Source: Rhizophlyctis rosea (lineage: Eukaryota > Chytridiomycota > Chytridiomycetes > Rhizophlyctidales > Rhizophlyctidaceae). From it: a stretch of DNA of 64,000 nucleotides. A program made the translations under genes and the position numbers. The stretch covers positions 62,001 through 126,000 of the forward strand of contig JADGJC010000056.1 in the NCBI GenBank assembly GCA_027596075.1, given 5' to 3'. A model generated the notes under the pieces. The model made no database searches and had not been told where the DNA came from. It worked only from the letters and a program-made list of their open reading frames with translations. Positions 1 to 11,168 of the stretch are shown here, piece by piece (the first letter of the stretch is position 1; each line of letters opens with the position of its first letter).

Positions 1-512
1 AGAGGATTTAGTACGCAGTAGAGTGAGAATTACGCCCATTCCCGACGACTCCGGTTCCATTGAGCTGGACGAATTGTACCCGATGTGACCCGTTGTCTCG
101 ATGTGCAGCCCGCACCGCACTCGTATTCGAGAAGCCGCCCCCAAACCAGCTCAATGGAAACCCCAATGATGATGCACCATCGGATACAGGTGAATGACAA
201 CTTCTGGCCTTGACAATGATCAGTGTATGAAATTCCCGACGGCAACCGTTTTGACCTCGATACGGGAGACTCCCAAAAACACCTATGCCGCGGGATCCCC
301 CAGCCATCAGAACTTGATTCTAGGATTCAAGTCCCTGAACCTGACACACGCTCAACTCTGTACCCTCCTGCACACCTGGCACACCGCACACAGATACTTA
401 GCTGGTTATATGAAGTCGAGTATCGCGATGTGTTGGCTCGCGGCCGCGAATGAAGATGGTGCAAAGTCACCTAGTAGTGTATGAAAACTAAAAGTGGGGT
501 CAGCTTTGTTGA

Positions 513-728
513 CAACATGCGCGTACGGCTCTTACACCCATCCCTACAACCCCAGGGAGGACGATTCGCTTGCGCTCATAGACCATGTTGAACAAGCACA
601 ACTATGTCCTCTCCCATCCCCTATCTCAACATGCGCGTACGGTTCTACACCCAGCCCCAGTTGTTAGGCCCCCATCAGGATCTTTAAGCCCCCAAAGCGG
701 ACGATTTGCTTGCGCTCACAGACCATGA
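513..728. repeat. Diverged tandem duplication
   Basis: Two copies of one segment lie head to tail. Each begins with CAACATGCGCGTACGG and ends near a shared GGACGATT(C/T)GCTTGCGCTCA(T/C)AGACCATG block. Copy 1 spans about 513-588 and copy 2 about 627-728. The ends are well conserved and the middle has insertions, so this is an old duplication. No coding role is visible. Confidence 0.6.
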
Positions 729-813
729 TCGACAAAGGTACGAAGAGGAGAGCTGTGTAGCTGAGCGGTTACCCACCTTGATTCAAATCAGCATGCAGAA
801 TGCAGTTCGTCGC

Positions 814-853
814 GATGGATGGATGGATGGATGGATGGATGGATGGATGGATG
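814..853. repeat. GATG tetranucleotide microsatellite
   Basis: Ten uninterrupted GATG units occupy 814-853. A shorter tract of the same unit lies at 986-1004. The Ile-His-Pro-Ser-type repeats that the minus strand would encode are a product of the microsatellite, not evidence of a gene. Confidence 0.9.
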
Positions 854-1402
854 TATTGGTGAAGGAAACCCGACAGTCACGAAAGCGAGAAAGAGAGAAG
901 ACCGAGTTTGAGAATTTCGGGGGTCGGAAATGCGATCGGGACGAAGTGAAGTGAAGAAGACGGAGCATGAAGGATAACTAGTGCTGATGGATGGATGGAT
1001 GGATTTCGGCAGCGCTGTAGGTTTTACTGACGTCTTCTTGGCGACATTTGCTCCGACAGACAGATTGGACATGCCGAGAATTGGCGACAGAAATTGTGTA
1101 GAGGACAAAGAAGAACAGGGGGTGAGTGGATTTGCGACTTCGTTTTGATGATTGTCGTGATCGACGCGACCGCGACGTGGTGGTGGTGGCAAGTCACATG
1201 ATCTAAGCCACACTCAAGCCTTCGTGTGCTGGTGGAGCTTCAGGTCCGAAATTGACTCCGTGTCTAATGTGGGTTTGCTTCTTCCCATTACGAAGTGGTC
1301 CATTTATCACGTTATAACAAGGCAGGCATTTCTAGCTTTTAGGACCTCGCACGCAACCGACTACTCTCTCCAATTCTCTATCTTCTAACGTAAACTGAAC
1401 AG

Positions 1403-2536
1403 ATGTCGCTCCGTGTTCTTGTCCCCATAAAGCGCGTCGTCGATTACGCGGTGAAAATCCGCGTTGCGAATGGCAAGGTTGACACCGCCAATGTCAAGGT
1501 ATCCCAAATATTCGCAATAATTGCTGTTCTTTTGTTGCTTCCACATTCACGGTTCTGACCGTCCATTTCATCTTGCGCGTTGTCATACCATAATCCAAAT
1601 AACAGCATTCCATGAACCCCTTTGACGAAATCGCCGTCGAAGAAGCTGTGCGTTTGAAGGAGAAGAAGCACGTGTCAGAGATTGTTGCTTTGTCCATTGG
1701 ACCGGCCAAGTCTCAGGATGTACTCAGGACGGCACTAGCTATGGGAGCAGACAGGGCGGTGCACGTTGAAGTCAAGGATGGGGACGAGGTGCAACCATTG
1801 CAGGTGGGGTCCAGCGTTCTGTTGGAAACCCTGAAACTTGACATCTTATGACCTACGCGCGGATGACAGGTTGCAAAACTCATTAAAGCAGTGGCCGAGA
1901 AGGAGAAGCCCAATCTCGTTCTATTGGGTAAACAAGCCATTGACGATGACGCTTCTCAAACCGGTCAGATGCTTGCTGGTCTACTCAACTGGCCCCAAGT
2001 GAGATCCAGCGTATGCAATTATGGACATACACGGTGTATTGACGCGTCAATTTGCTAGGCAACATTCGCATCCAAAATCGAGGTGGCGGGCGAGAAGGTG
2101 ACAGTAACGCGGGAAATTGACGGAGGGTTGGAGACTGTTTCTGCACCATTACCCGCTGTCATCACAACAGATCTCCGGTTTGTACTTTTTTTTCCTCCAA
2201 TCCTTTTCACGCGAATCGATTCATAATATGGCTCATTCATTGCTTGGCAGACTGAACGAGCCTCGCTACGCAACCCTACCAAACATCATGAAAGCCAAGA
2301 AGAAGCCCCTGCAAAAGCTTACGCCTGATGAACTGAAGGTCTCGATTGCACCCACAATCGAGACGGTGAAGGTGGAGGAGCCGCCAAAGAGAGTGGGTGG
2401 AGCAAAGGTGGCGAATGTTGATGAGGTATGGGTTGTTTGTGCACGGATTTGTGTGGCTTGGATGTTTCACCAATTGACCTGTCTCCATTCTCGTCTGCAG
2501 TTGGTATCAAAGTTGAAGGCTCAGGGAGTAATTTAA
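1403..2536 (+). CDS. ETFB: Electron transfer flavoprotein subunit beta
   Basis: Small subunit of the mitochondrial matrix ETF heterodimer. It takes electrons from acyl-CoA and other dehydrogenases and passes them to ETF-ubiquinone oxidoreductase. Exons: 1403-1498, 1606-1803, 1870-1998, 2059-2177, 2251-2425, 2501-2536, giving 250 aa against about 255 in animals. Family landmarks are all present: the [15 protein letters not shown] start, [60 protein letters not shown], and [18 protein letters not shown] near the C-terminus. All five introns are GT-AG and 60-107 nt long. It converges on the alternative oxidase gene, so two genes feeding or draining the ubiquinone pool are neighbours; I infer no co-regulation. 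No long targeting peptide is visible, which is normal for this subunit. Confidence 0.96.
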
Positions 2537-2960
2537 TTTGGACATCTTTTTATATGTATTCTTCTCATCATTTTTCATAATCGCCATCATCCATTCCACT
2601 CATCGTTGTTGCTGATGTTGCGGTGCTGATTGGACAAGATGCTTGAGTACATTGAACACCAATGGCTCCAAAGATTCGTCCATCCTGAATGATTGAAGCG
2701 TCGGCCGGTCTCGCTGAACAACCATTTTCCGAAACATTATGGCAAGATAATAATGATGTTATATTCAATTCCTTTTGTTATGAGGTTTACAAAGGACTAC
2801 GCTAGTGCTACAAACTACTTATTTTGATTGCGGCGTCTAAGGGTATATAAGCAGTATCCTTCCTTCACCTATCCCTATCCTACATTCCAATGTGTTCTAC
2901 CTTATTAGACCCCGCATAGCTACATTGGACCCCGCATAGATGCATTATATACTATTTTCT

Positions 2961-3896
2961 TCAGAACGGGTTGGGCTCGTCCGCCTTGAGACCAGCAAGC
3001 GTGTGATTCACATCCCTGTGCTCCGCCTCATCCGCCCTCACCGCCTTAACCACATCCTCAAACGTGGCATCCTCCTTCAATTTCCAGTACTCGATGGCAA
3101 TCTTGGGCGCTGGAGTTGTCTTCCAGTGTTTAATCTGCCCGACCTCCATGTCCCGCAAGGCATTGCTGTAGGTGTGGACGGCCTCCTCTTCGAGGTAACC
3201 GACGAAGCGATGACAGGTTCTCGGGGAGATAATGTAGGAGAGGAAGAAAGCGTTAAAGAAGACGCCTTGGGCCATGAGGACCGTGGCGCGGAAGATGGGA
3301 CCCGGTTGCTTCATTTTCATGAATGTGAGGAGGTGCATGCGTTCGTTTTCGGCTTCTTCGAGGAGGGTGTGGATCCAACCGTTGTCGCGGCGTAGGAGGC
3401 GGAGGGAGCGAGTGTGACGGAGCATGCCTCCAACCATGCCGGGAACGCCGGCAACGGTTTCAAGGAAACACATGCGGTTGAGCCATTGCCGTTCCGTCAT
3501 GACGCCGACTTTGTCAGAGTAGTTGGTTGCGGTGTCGAAACCGAGACGGAGGAGACGGACGGCGCCGTTAGCGACCCAGTCTGAGACGCCTTCGATGGGT
3601 TTCTTGGTTACTTCGATTTCAGCGAGTTCTTCTGGGGTGTAGACAGGGTGGCGGAGCATGTAGTCTTTGACGGCGGCGACGTCTGGGTCTTGTTGCCATG
3701 CTTGAGTCACTTTGTTGTCGGGCAAGAGCTTTGGGTGGGGAGGGACGGTGGCGGCAGGTGCAGGTGCTGGCGCATTGGCGGATGGAGTGGTGTGGACGGC
3801 GCGAAGGGTTGGGATGATGAGGCTGGGGCGAGCGAGGCCGATGGTGCTTTGACGAAAGACGGGAGCCGAAAGACGAATGGATGTCATGGTGTTCAT
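2961..3896 (-). CDS. AOX: Mitochondrial alternative oxidase
   Basis: Ubiquinol:oxygen oxidoreductase of the inner mitochondrial membrane, which bypasses complexes III and IV. One uninterrupted frame of 311 aa, notable in this intron-rich window. The first 45 or so residues are Arg/Ser/Ala-rich and poor in acidic residues, as in a matrix-targeting peptide. The diiron ligand motifs of the family are all visible: LET at 145-147, ENERMH at 183-188, LEEEAVHTY at 235-243 and DEAEHRDVNH at 289-298. The canonical fourth motif usually reads DEAHHR; here the first His is Glu, but the Glu and second His are retained. The long hydrophobic helices between the motifs match the monotopic fold. The region between this gene and ETFB (2537-2960) shows only 3' flank sequence. 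Confidence 0.97.
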   Translation of the reverse strand: MNTMTSIRLSAPVFRQSTIGLARPSLIIPTLRAVHTTPSANAPAPAPAATVPPHPKLLPDNKVTQAWQQDPDVAAVKDYMLRHPVYTPEELAEIEVTKKPIEGVSDWVANGAVRLLRLGFDTATNYSDKVGVMTERQWLNRMCFLETVAGVPGMVGGMLRHTRSLRLLRRDNGWIHTLLEEAENERMHLLTFMKMKQPGPIFRATVLMAQGVFFNAFFLSYIISPRTCHRFVGYLEEEAVHTYSNALRDMEVGQIKHWKTTPAPKIAIEYWKLKEDATFEDVVKAVRADEAEHRDVNHTLAGLKADEPNPF

Positions 3897-4599
3897 GATT
3901 GTAGGTACTTGCTGTATTGATCTAGTTGAAAGTAGGAGAGGAGAAGAGGCTGTATGAGAATGGAAGTGATTGGCGGTTTTTGTTGACCAGGGGATGTTGG
4001 TGATCGGGGTCTACTGTTTATATAGGCAATTGACATATGCAAAACCACTTTCTTTCTATTCAAGAGCAATCGGTCAATAGTGATCTAATCTGTCAGGGTC
4101 TTGCATGTTTGAAGCAAAAGGGATGACACCGTCCGTCTGGAGCCGTTCTGGTTGATGCTGCCTTCCCGGTTGTCTCCCATCCATGCGCAGCAGCTTTCTA
4201 AGGACGGCGCGGATCCACGGTTCGGAGACCCCCGGCATCATAGTTGCGTGCCTGTCTTGGGCCGGGCTGGGCCGGGCTGGGCTGAACTGGAAGGCTTGCC
4301 GGACTTGTCCGGGGGCCGGTACCCCTCCGTGTCTATTTTTCAGGGTCCAAAAGAGATTCAAGAGAAAGTAGAGAAAAGAATCCATGGACGATTCCATTTG
4401 TTGACATCGCATATAGACATCAAAATTTTGTTGTAAACAAATGCCTTTTGCAAACAAGGCAATCAGGCGAGATGCCGTCTTGAGCGGGTCGAAGCGGAAG
4501 CTTGCTGACGCACGAACGGGAGCACCCATACGGCGCCTGGCCTCCTGGCCTTTCGCAGGGAGGAGCGTAAACCAGCTACATCTGGAAACCACCCATTAG

Positions 4600-5065
4600 T
4601 AAAGAAAAGCGCTGCCACGGTGATGGGGCAGCCTTGCTACAGCGCTGTCAACAGGCAATACCCAACACTGCTTGCAGCACGGCGCTGCATGCAGCGCTGC
4701 TGGACATCGCCGCCACAGCGCTCTGGACATTGCGGCAATGGCACTGTCAAAACAAAAAAGTGTCAGTGGGATTCGAACCTGGGTCATACTGACCAAAGTT
4801 CAGCCGCCACTTCCACTGTACTATCACAAAAATGAGAAAATATGCGAAACAATGTCTTATACATGATTATAACTCACTGCCAGTGCTGCAAGCGCCACTG
4901 GTTGCAGCACTGCTGACACCGCCTGCTGCAGTGATGCAACAGCGCCCTCCGACATCCCTGCCTGCAGTACTGCATGCAGTTGGCTACACCAGCGCTGTCT
5001 GCATGTGCTGTTGCAGCACCGGCAATGTTCATACACTGCTTGCAGTGGGGCGTGGTTTCCTGAGG
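4600..5065. repeat. Cluster of CTGCAG/AGCGCT-type palindromic words
   Basis: Short self-complementary words built from GCTGCA, TGCAGC, CAGCGCTG and CTGCAGT recur many times on either side of the tRNA-like block, for example around 4673-4722, 4885-4950 and 4965-5045. The clustering is far above the rest of the window by eye; I cannot compute the statistic. Such arrays can come from nested insertions of a small hairpin-forming element, but no defined unit length could be set. Confidence 0.45.
4759..4827 (-). other. tRNA-like pol III unit (tRNA pseudogene or SINE head)
   Basis: On the minus strand TAGTACAGTGG fits box A, and GGTTCGAATCC, 33 nt further on, is a perfect box B. The block ends in CTGACAC followed by six T, a good pol III terminator. 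GTGATAG at the 5' end pairs partly with CTGACAC. The T stem is poor (two pairs next to the loop), the anticodon arm can be drawn several ways, and residue 33 would not be U in the best fold. I therefore do not call it a functional tRNA. A tRNA-derived SINE head or a decayed tRNA fits better. Confidence 0.5.
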
Positions 5066-5443
5066 TAGTGCGCCGGAGGGAGCAAGAGGTTGACCGGAAG
5101 CCCCTGGCTGGCTGGACGGGGCAAGCGCACCCGCGTAACCTCCCAGTTGTTGAGCAGCGTGTGGGTTTGGCGCATCGAAACACCTGAAATTCTCCCAAAT
5201 GTATTTCAAACTGTCGCACCAGTCTCATGTCCCCTAGTTCATTCACTCTGAGCCGCTGGAGACTTGCCACACACGCAAATGGAGCCATTCTTCTCGGTCG
5301 CCCAATCGAACATCTGTCAAGGTGCACAAAATTTCAAGCAGGAAACAGTATCCGAATGTACTATGTTACTCTATTATTATACAAGTGTGTGATATGGGTA
5401 ATAAGCTATCTATCTAAGATGTTACTATGGACATACAAAACCC

Positions 5444-8085
5444 TCACATCCAATTCCAAATTATAAAAACAACAAGCAAAAGTCCCACTCTCCACAATCC
5501 CCGTTGTTTGTCCTTTCCAACCAACCATTCCACCAAGCGTCCAGTGGATTCTCCTACAATTTCACTGAACCCAAAGAACACTACGGTTGTAACCGCCAGA
5601 TTCACCCAGTACACCAATTCCCCCTCTCCAGAGAAGATCATCAATAGGCCCTTGGTATCCACACCCAACCACATGTGATATTGCAGCAGGAACGTCTCTA
5701 ACGAGATTGCTCCAATCCAGCACCAGAATCGAGATGTCGTTTGTCGAAGCACGGGTGTGGCGTTTCGTAGTATGATGAAGGCTATGACGGCGGGGACGGA
5801 TACATAGGGGTGGTATCGGTTGTATGCGAATTTGTCGGTAAAGGAAGTTTCGAAGAAGATGAAGGCAACCATGACCACAGCAGCCAGTCCAAGTGCTATG
5901 GTCTTGGTCCCTCTCCATAGCCCCGCACTCGCTCCATGCACTGTCAATACCCTGATGTCCCCGTTATTGACCTTGATCACCACCCACGCAACCACCATCC
6001 CCGCAAACACCACCCACTGATCCAACGCAATTCTAAACGCCGTCTCCTTTGCATCCCACCTCGTCTTCACCACCTTCTCCACCACATCAAACACCACCCC
6101 CAACACCCCACCATTCCCCACCCACCAACAAACCGCACCAACAACACCCATCTTCGCCACCACCCACCCCGCATTCCCATTCCACCGACTCCCAACCCGC
6201 AACGTCCCATAAACAACCAAAAACCAAAACGTAACCAACGGTCCAAAATAAAAAAACAACGCATCCCGCCCCATAACATACGCCATGCAAACACTCAGCA
6301 AATTCAACCTCGCCACAACCTTCAAAACCCTCACAACCCCAAACTCCCCCTTCGCGTAAAAAAACGTAAAATGCCCATACCCCGTCATGAACAAATAACT
6401 CGCCACCAACACCCGGACCGCATTATACACCCCTACACTCGATTTACTCGCACCGGTGTAGTGGTACACCAAAATCGCGAGTTGCATCCACCCTTTCCAT
6501 TCATCGGTTTGGTGGCGGTTGAGGAATGTGGTGTCTTTGACGCGTTTGAGGGTGAGGAGGCCCGGGATGATGTAGAGGAGGGTGAGGAGGGTGAAGTGGG
6601 GTGTTGTAAAGGTTTTGGCGACGCGCGGGAAGATGAAGGTGCGGTCGGTGAGGAAGATGTAGGTGAGGGTGAGGAGGAGTTTGGTTATGTGGGAGGCGGT
6701 TTGTTCGGTTGGGAGGCCTGGTAGGGAGACTGGAGGTATGGAGTCACTAACTATGAACTATGGGTGACGAATTTCACTCGCACAAATAAGCGGAGCAGAT
6801 ACACACCATCACCATAGCCCGCTCGTCTCCTCCAAATCCTCAGAGCCCAAGTCACAGGCCCAAATACCGCCCCCAAGCCCAACACCGCAAGCTGCTTCCA
6901 ACTCGGCCCACCATCCTTCACACAACAAGTCGTCTTAACAGTCGCCAATGGCCCCGTCACCATCCGTGGATTACAATAAGAGTTCAACATCATCTCCACT
7001 TCGCTCCTAACTACAGCATCCTCATAGTGGAACCCGTCGACCGTAAGTTTGTGCAATGCCGCCGCTTCGTTGACCTTATATATGTAATGGGGCAGCTGGA
7101 CGTTATGGTAATAATGCCCGACTGTTTGGCGGAGGTGGAGGTTGTAGGCTCGGACTCGTTCGTTTGTCATGACCTTTTTGCGGGTAGGGTCCAATTGGGA
7201 TGAGACTAAGGGGTTTATTGGACGGATGATGACGCTGTCTGCGAAAGGTACACCCATCTCTTTCAGTACACCGTTCAGCGCTGAAGAAAATTGCGGTAGT
7301 CCCCCGTCCTTCTGTTGTGCCGGCGTATACTTCATGAACCAATAGCCAGCGGAAAGGACCAACAACGATGATCTCCTCCCATCCAATGGATTCCTGCTCC
7401 TTGCAAACAGGTGACGGTGCACATCTGTCCGGTTCCAGAAAGGGTCCCAGTAGAACTCTAGTCTGATACCCTTCGGAGCGGTGAAGGATAGGTCTGCATG
7501 TCGGGCTCCACTTGTGGTGGCTTTGGGGTCCAACCTCGTCTTCAGGGAGTGGTAAGCTAGCCGTGCTGTGGAGTCGCCGATGAAGACAACACGTGAGGAC
7601 TCCAGGCAAGCAGATGTATCTTTGGTGGGGTATGGGTGGGCAAAGCAGGTGGTTGGGACATAGCGGCCTGGTGATGTTGTCCATGTGCCTTGTGACAGTG
7701 ATGTGTCACAGTCTGGAGAGGAAAATGCGGTCCCTATGATACCCCTGGGAGTCAGATACTGCGGGGTGTGATTTCATTGTTGGGTGACATTGTGCATACC
7801 TGTCCCGTTAAGTAATCTCCATGCTCCCGACACTCCAATGAGCCATAAACATGCCCAAAACACTCGGTCCCACCACAACTTGACTTCCGGATTGTTGAAC
7901 CAGGCAGGGTCACTGCCCGACCGTTCTCTTCGAGGAGCAGCAGGTCGCTCGGTGATAAGTGTGGACGTTTCATGGTCTTTGGGTGGTTGTATTGAAACGG
8001 GGGTATGGGTCAAGGGTAGAAGAGGGGAGGAGGTTGGAGAAGTTCGACCACTGGTCGTAGTCTCGAGGTATGAGTGAGGAGGCAT
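5444..8085 (-). CDS. CAS1: CAS1/CASD1-like polysaccharide or sialate O-acetyltransferase
   Basis: Golgi multipass enzyme that moves acetyl groups onto glycans. The family includes cryptococcal Cas1 (capsule O-acetylation) and animal CASD1. Exons: 8085-7800, 7733-6807, 6717-5444; 828 aa, close to the roughly 800 of CASD1. Order: a cytosolic Ser/Thr/Pro-rich start, a signal anchor near 72-90, a lumenal SGNH/PC-esterase domain with FIGDST (Ser about 150) and TVDGFHYED (Asp about 330, His about 333), then a membrane-embedded domain. The latter opens with LNRHQTDEWKGWMQLAILVYHYTGASK (shown in part), the family's hallmark, and contains ETFLLQYHMWL. Both parts of the catalytic triad survive. It is divergent from Gpi10. 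The acceptor glycan cannot be told from sequence; chytrid wall or secreted polysaccharide is an inference. Confidence 0.93.
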
Positions 8086-8579
8086 AATTGAGGTTTAGTG
8101 GGCAGCAGCCCGCAGGAAGGTAAAAACCTGTCAGTGGAAGGGTGTATATGTTGTTTGTTTACACAAAATGTGGCACAGTGGGTGGGACTTGGAATGGATA
8201 GGCAGGACCAGCAATCACGGTCACGAAATTCGCAACACAGCAACCGAGCAGAGAACAACGACCACTTGAGGAGCGGACGAGAAATACTTTCTCAACACCT
8301 TTTTTGACAGGTTTCCTTTAGATAAGAAGAAGGAGAAAAAGGAGAGGAATGGCTGACCGGAAGCGGAGAACCCTTTGCCCAAAATGTCCTGCACCCATCT
8401 GGTTGTGGCGCAACTTATACCCATTTTTGGTTACACTGTTTGGCTCCGGCCCTGCGGCGCAACGGTGTGGCTTAGCAATCACATTCATCATTTCGGTTCC
8501 ATCAATTCCGTTCCGACTCTTCGCTTTTCGTTTTCCCATCATCTCATCACCGTGAACCAGTTCCCGTTCTCCCATCAGA
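8086..8579. promoter_or_regulatory. Shared divergent promoter region of CAS1 and GPI10
   Basis: The 494 bp between the two start codons hold no supported gene. Both genes transcribe outward, so the promoters must lie here. I see no canonical TATA box close to either start; the short open frames in the interval overlap in several phases and look incidental. Confidence 0.45.
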
Positions 8580-10789
8580 ATGACTGACAGCACAAATATA
8601 CGCTTCCGAAGTGGGAAAAGCTCCAAACACGTATGGAGCTCATCCGCCACTCAGGCTCCGTTGCCTGCCTCCGCAGTGCGGCAACACGATCCGCCAACAA
8701 CAGACTGGTCTCCCCTCACAAACTTCACCATCGCCCTAACATACCGCATAATCAACTCCCTCCTCGTCCAAACTTACTACGATCCAGACGAATACTGGCA
8801 ATCAACCGAGGTTGCACATCGATATGTATTTCAATATCCTTTTCATGGACACAACGCATTTTTGAATTTTGCACATCATATTTTCATGTTTAAACATCCA
8901 TAACTCTAAACACATATGGGTATTTAACGTGGGAATGGACAGAGAAGCTTCGTGGGTTTGCGTATCCGCTTTGTTTCGGCGTCGTTTACAAGCTTTTGGA
9001 AGTTTTTGGATTGGATGACACGGATCTGTTGGTATGTTGTCGTTTTGCGGTGCACGACTTGCTGACATCAACGCGTCTAATGTAGGTCATCGCACCGCGT
9101 CTCGTGCAAGCTGTCTCGGCCAGTATAGGGGACTATTTCACATACGCTCTTGCATACCGCTTCTTTGGGAAGGATGCGGCGCGTTGGGCTGTATGTGGAC
9201 AGACCGAATCTTGTTGTTTTTGACGACATTGCAACTGACGGACGCGCGTCGAACTTAGTTCCTGGCGAGTCTGCTATCCTGGTACAACTTCTATGCGGGT
9301 GTACGCACCCTATCAAACACATTTGAGACAGTGGGAACAGTGATTGCGTTATGTTATTGGCCATGGGAGAAGCTCGGCGGGTTTGAGGGGACATCTCGCA
9401 AGTACGAATCAGTAGTTATAAAAGTCATTCATTCCAAACAATATATTGAACTATGCGCAAAACCTAGACATTTTCGCTACGCGTTGTGCGCAGCGTCCAT
9501 ATCCTGCATATTGCGCCCAACCAATGCGGTAATATGGGCATATCTTGGTTTGCGGCTTCTGATCCATGAGCCAAGATACATACCCCAAATTTTGTTCAAT
9601 GTGTCGCTCATTATGTGAGAAGACCTGACTCCAACCTGCCTAATACCAAAACTGAGATATACACCACCACACAGGGCATCATCCCTCTCCATATCCACCG
9701 TCCTCGACCGCCTCATCTACAACCAATGGACATTCGTCCCATACACCTTCCTCCATTACAACATCCACCAAAACGTCTCCATCTTCTACGGAACTCACCC
9801 TTGGCATTGGTACATCACTCAAGGCCTACCACTCGTCGCATTCACATTCCTCGCTGTCGTCCTATACGGCACAACACGTCCCAACGCCCCTGACCGCACA
9901 CTACTCCAACTCGTGGCGTGGACAGTAGGGGTATACAGCCTAATATCCCATAAAGAGTTTCGTTTCATCATGCCAACCCTGCCGCCCCTCCTTGCATACG
10001 CTGGGGAATGTCTTAACCGCATCAATCAATCTCCTTCCTCCACTACACAATCCTGGACCAAACGTCCCATCACCCGAGTGATGTTGGGCTTAGTCGTGAC
10101 GAACGGGATCATGGCGTACTACTTCTCGCGGGTGCATCAGCGTGGGGTGCTGGCGGTGATGGATTGGTTGAGGAGGGAGGTTAGGACGTGGAATGACGAT
10201 ACGGAAAAAGGGATTCTGTTCGTCATGCCGTGTCATTCTACGCCGTATTATGCGTATTTGCATCGGAATGTTACGATGCGGTTTATTACTTGTGAGCCGC
10301 CTATAAAGTAAGGGACTTTGATTCTTTCCTTGTGCCTTTTTGCTTTCTCGTTTGCATCGTGACTTACTCAACTTGCCGACATCATACACCTTCAGCGCCG
10401 ATAAATCCACCTACATAAACGAAAATGATGTCTTCTACCAAGACCCCAACAAATTCATGTCGACATATTTCAGCAACCGCGTCGGGAACAAGACTCTGCT
10501 CTGGAGGTTACCTCAAGATACTATACCCGTACCCGGGCAGAATTACTCCATCCCCCGATATGGGTGGCCGAGCCATTTGGTCAGCTTTGAAGCTTTGGGC
10601 GGAGCTATGGCGGAGGTGTTGGAAGGGTCAGATTATAGAGAGGTGAGTGGTTCGTGCACGAATAGGGCAAGGCTATGACAATCCCAAAAACCTTTTCTCT
10701 TTCAAACTTAGTGCGCCCGATTCTTCAACTCACATTTCCATGATGACCCGCGCCGAAGCGGGGATGTGGTTGTACATTGTCGAAGATAA
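8580..10789 (+). CDS. GPI10: GPI mannosyltransferase 3 (Gpi10/PIG-B)
   Basis: ER dolichol-phosphomannose-dependent enzyme that adds the third mannose to the GPI-anchor precursor. Exons: 8580-8833, 8914-9031, 9086-9190, 9259-9401, 9468-9614, 9675-10307, 10396-10642, 10712-10789; 574 aa (human 554). Signature of the GT22 family in the first lumenal loop: YYDPDEYWQSTEVAH, then VFQYGYLTWEWTEKLR, then SHKEFRFIMPTLPPLL and PCHSTPYYAYLH. Multiple hydrophobic helices follow. The first intron has no GT-AG solution and is an AT-AC U12-type intron (separate entry); splicing it joins VFQ to YGYLTWEW exactly as in PIG-B. The last exon ends in GDVVVHCRR. The exon 6/7 join is the least certain, because the sequence between is also partly open. 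Confidence 0.94.
8834..8913 (+). other. U12-type AT-AC spliceosomal intron in GPI10
   Basis: The 80-nt intron begins ATATCCTTTT, a perfect match to the U12 5' splice-site consensus, and ends AAACAC. ATCCATAAC at 8896-8904 matches 7 of 9 bases of the minor-spliceosome branch consensus (TTCCTTAAC), and the branch A sits about 10 nt from the 3' end, as expected. There is no AG dinucleotide anywhere in the interval before the next exon, so no GT-AG model is possible. The join restores the conserved VFxYGYLTWEW motif in phase. Confidence 0.9.
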
Positions 10790-11168
10790 TTCGAAAATCT
10801 GAACACGAAACCGGGGCATCGCATGTAACTTTTGATAGTACTTGTTAAGTGCCAAATGTTCTTTTTTGCTGGTACAGGCCATCAGACCCATCAAATCACA
10901 CTATGTTCTGCAACGTTAGTGGTATGCCTCCAGTCTTGCTCAAACCCACAAATGCAACACACATCCCCACAAGAAAAATCATTGAACAACTCTGAAAGAA
11001 GGGGGTTTGTATATATGGATTACAGATACAAAGGATATATGCATTACATTGCGGATATACAAAAATTAGATTCTGTCTTAGCTGTTACCAAAAACGCTGC
11101 CAGCATCACACACTCCCACCTCCCACCCGCCTCATCATACAACTAACCCACCCCCTCTTCCCAACACC
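10790..11168. other. Convergent 3' interval
   Basis: Space between the 3' ends of GPI10 and the minus-strand disordered-protein gene. It is AT-richer than the flanking exons and has A-rich stretches suited to polyadenylation. Nothing else is supported. Confidence 0.5.

Larger units (their letters stand above)
1..1402. other. Flank without a convincing gene
   Basis: No reading frame here has a recognisable domain, and the longer frames pass through simple repeats. The stretch contains a diverged tandem duplication (513-728) and two GATG tetranucleotide tracts (814-853, 986-1004). The last 100 bases before 1403 are presumably the promoter and 5' leader of the ETF-beta gene, since pyrimidine-rich sequence leads directly to its ATG. 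Confidence 0.5.
3897..5443. other. Gene-poor low-complexity interval
   Basis: No conserved protein is encoded here. From 3897 to about 4070 is the upstream flank of the alternative oxidase gene. Around 4259-4283 a GGGCCGGGCT unit is repeated in tandem. From 4600 to 5065 the sequence is crowded with TGCAG/CTGCA/AGCGCT palindromic words and holds a tRNA-like block (annotated separately). The several overlapping frames of 60-170 codons differ between strands and show no protein-like conservation. Confidence 0.5.

Noticed and set aside
788..1213. 141-codon minus-strand frame with Ile-His-Pro-Ser repeats
   Set aside because: The repeat is the translation of the GATG microsatellite, and the rest lacks domain or composition support.
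8580..8903. Unspliced 107-codon end for Gpi10 exon 1
   Set aside because: Reads into the U12 intron and loses the conserved YGYLTWEW motif that the AT-AC join restores.
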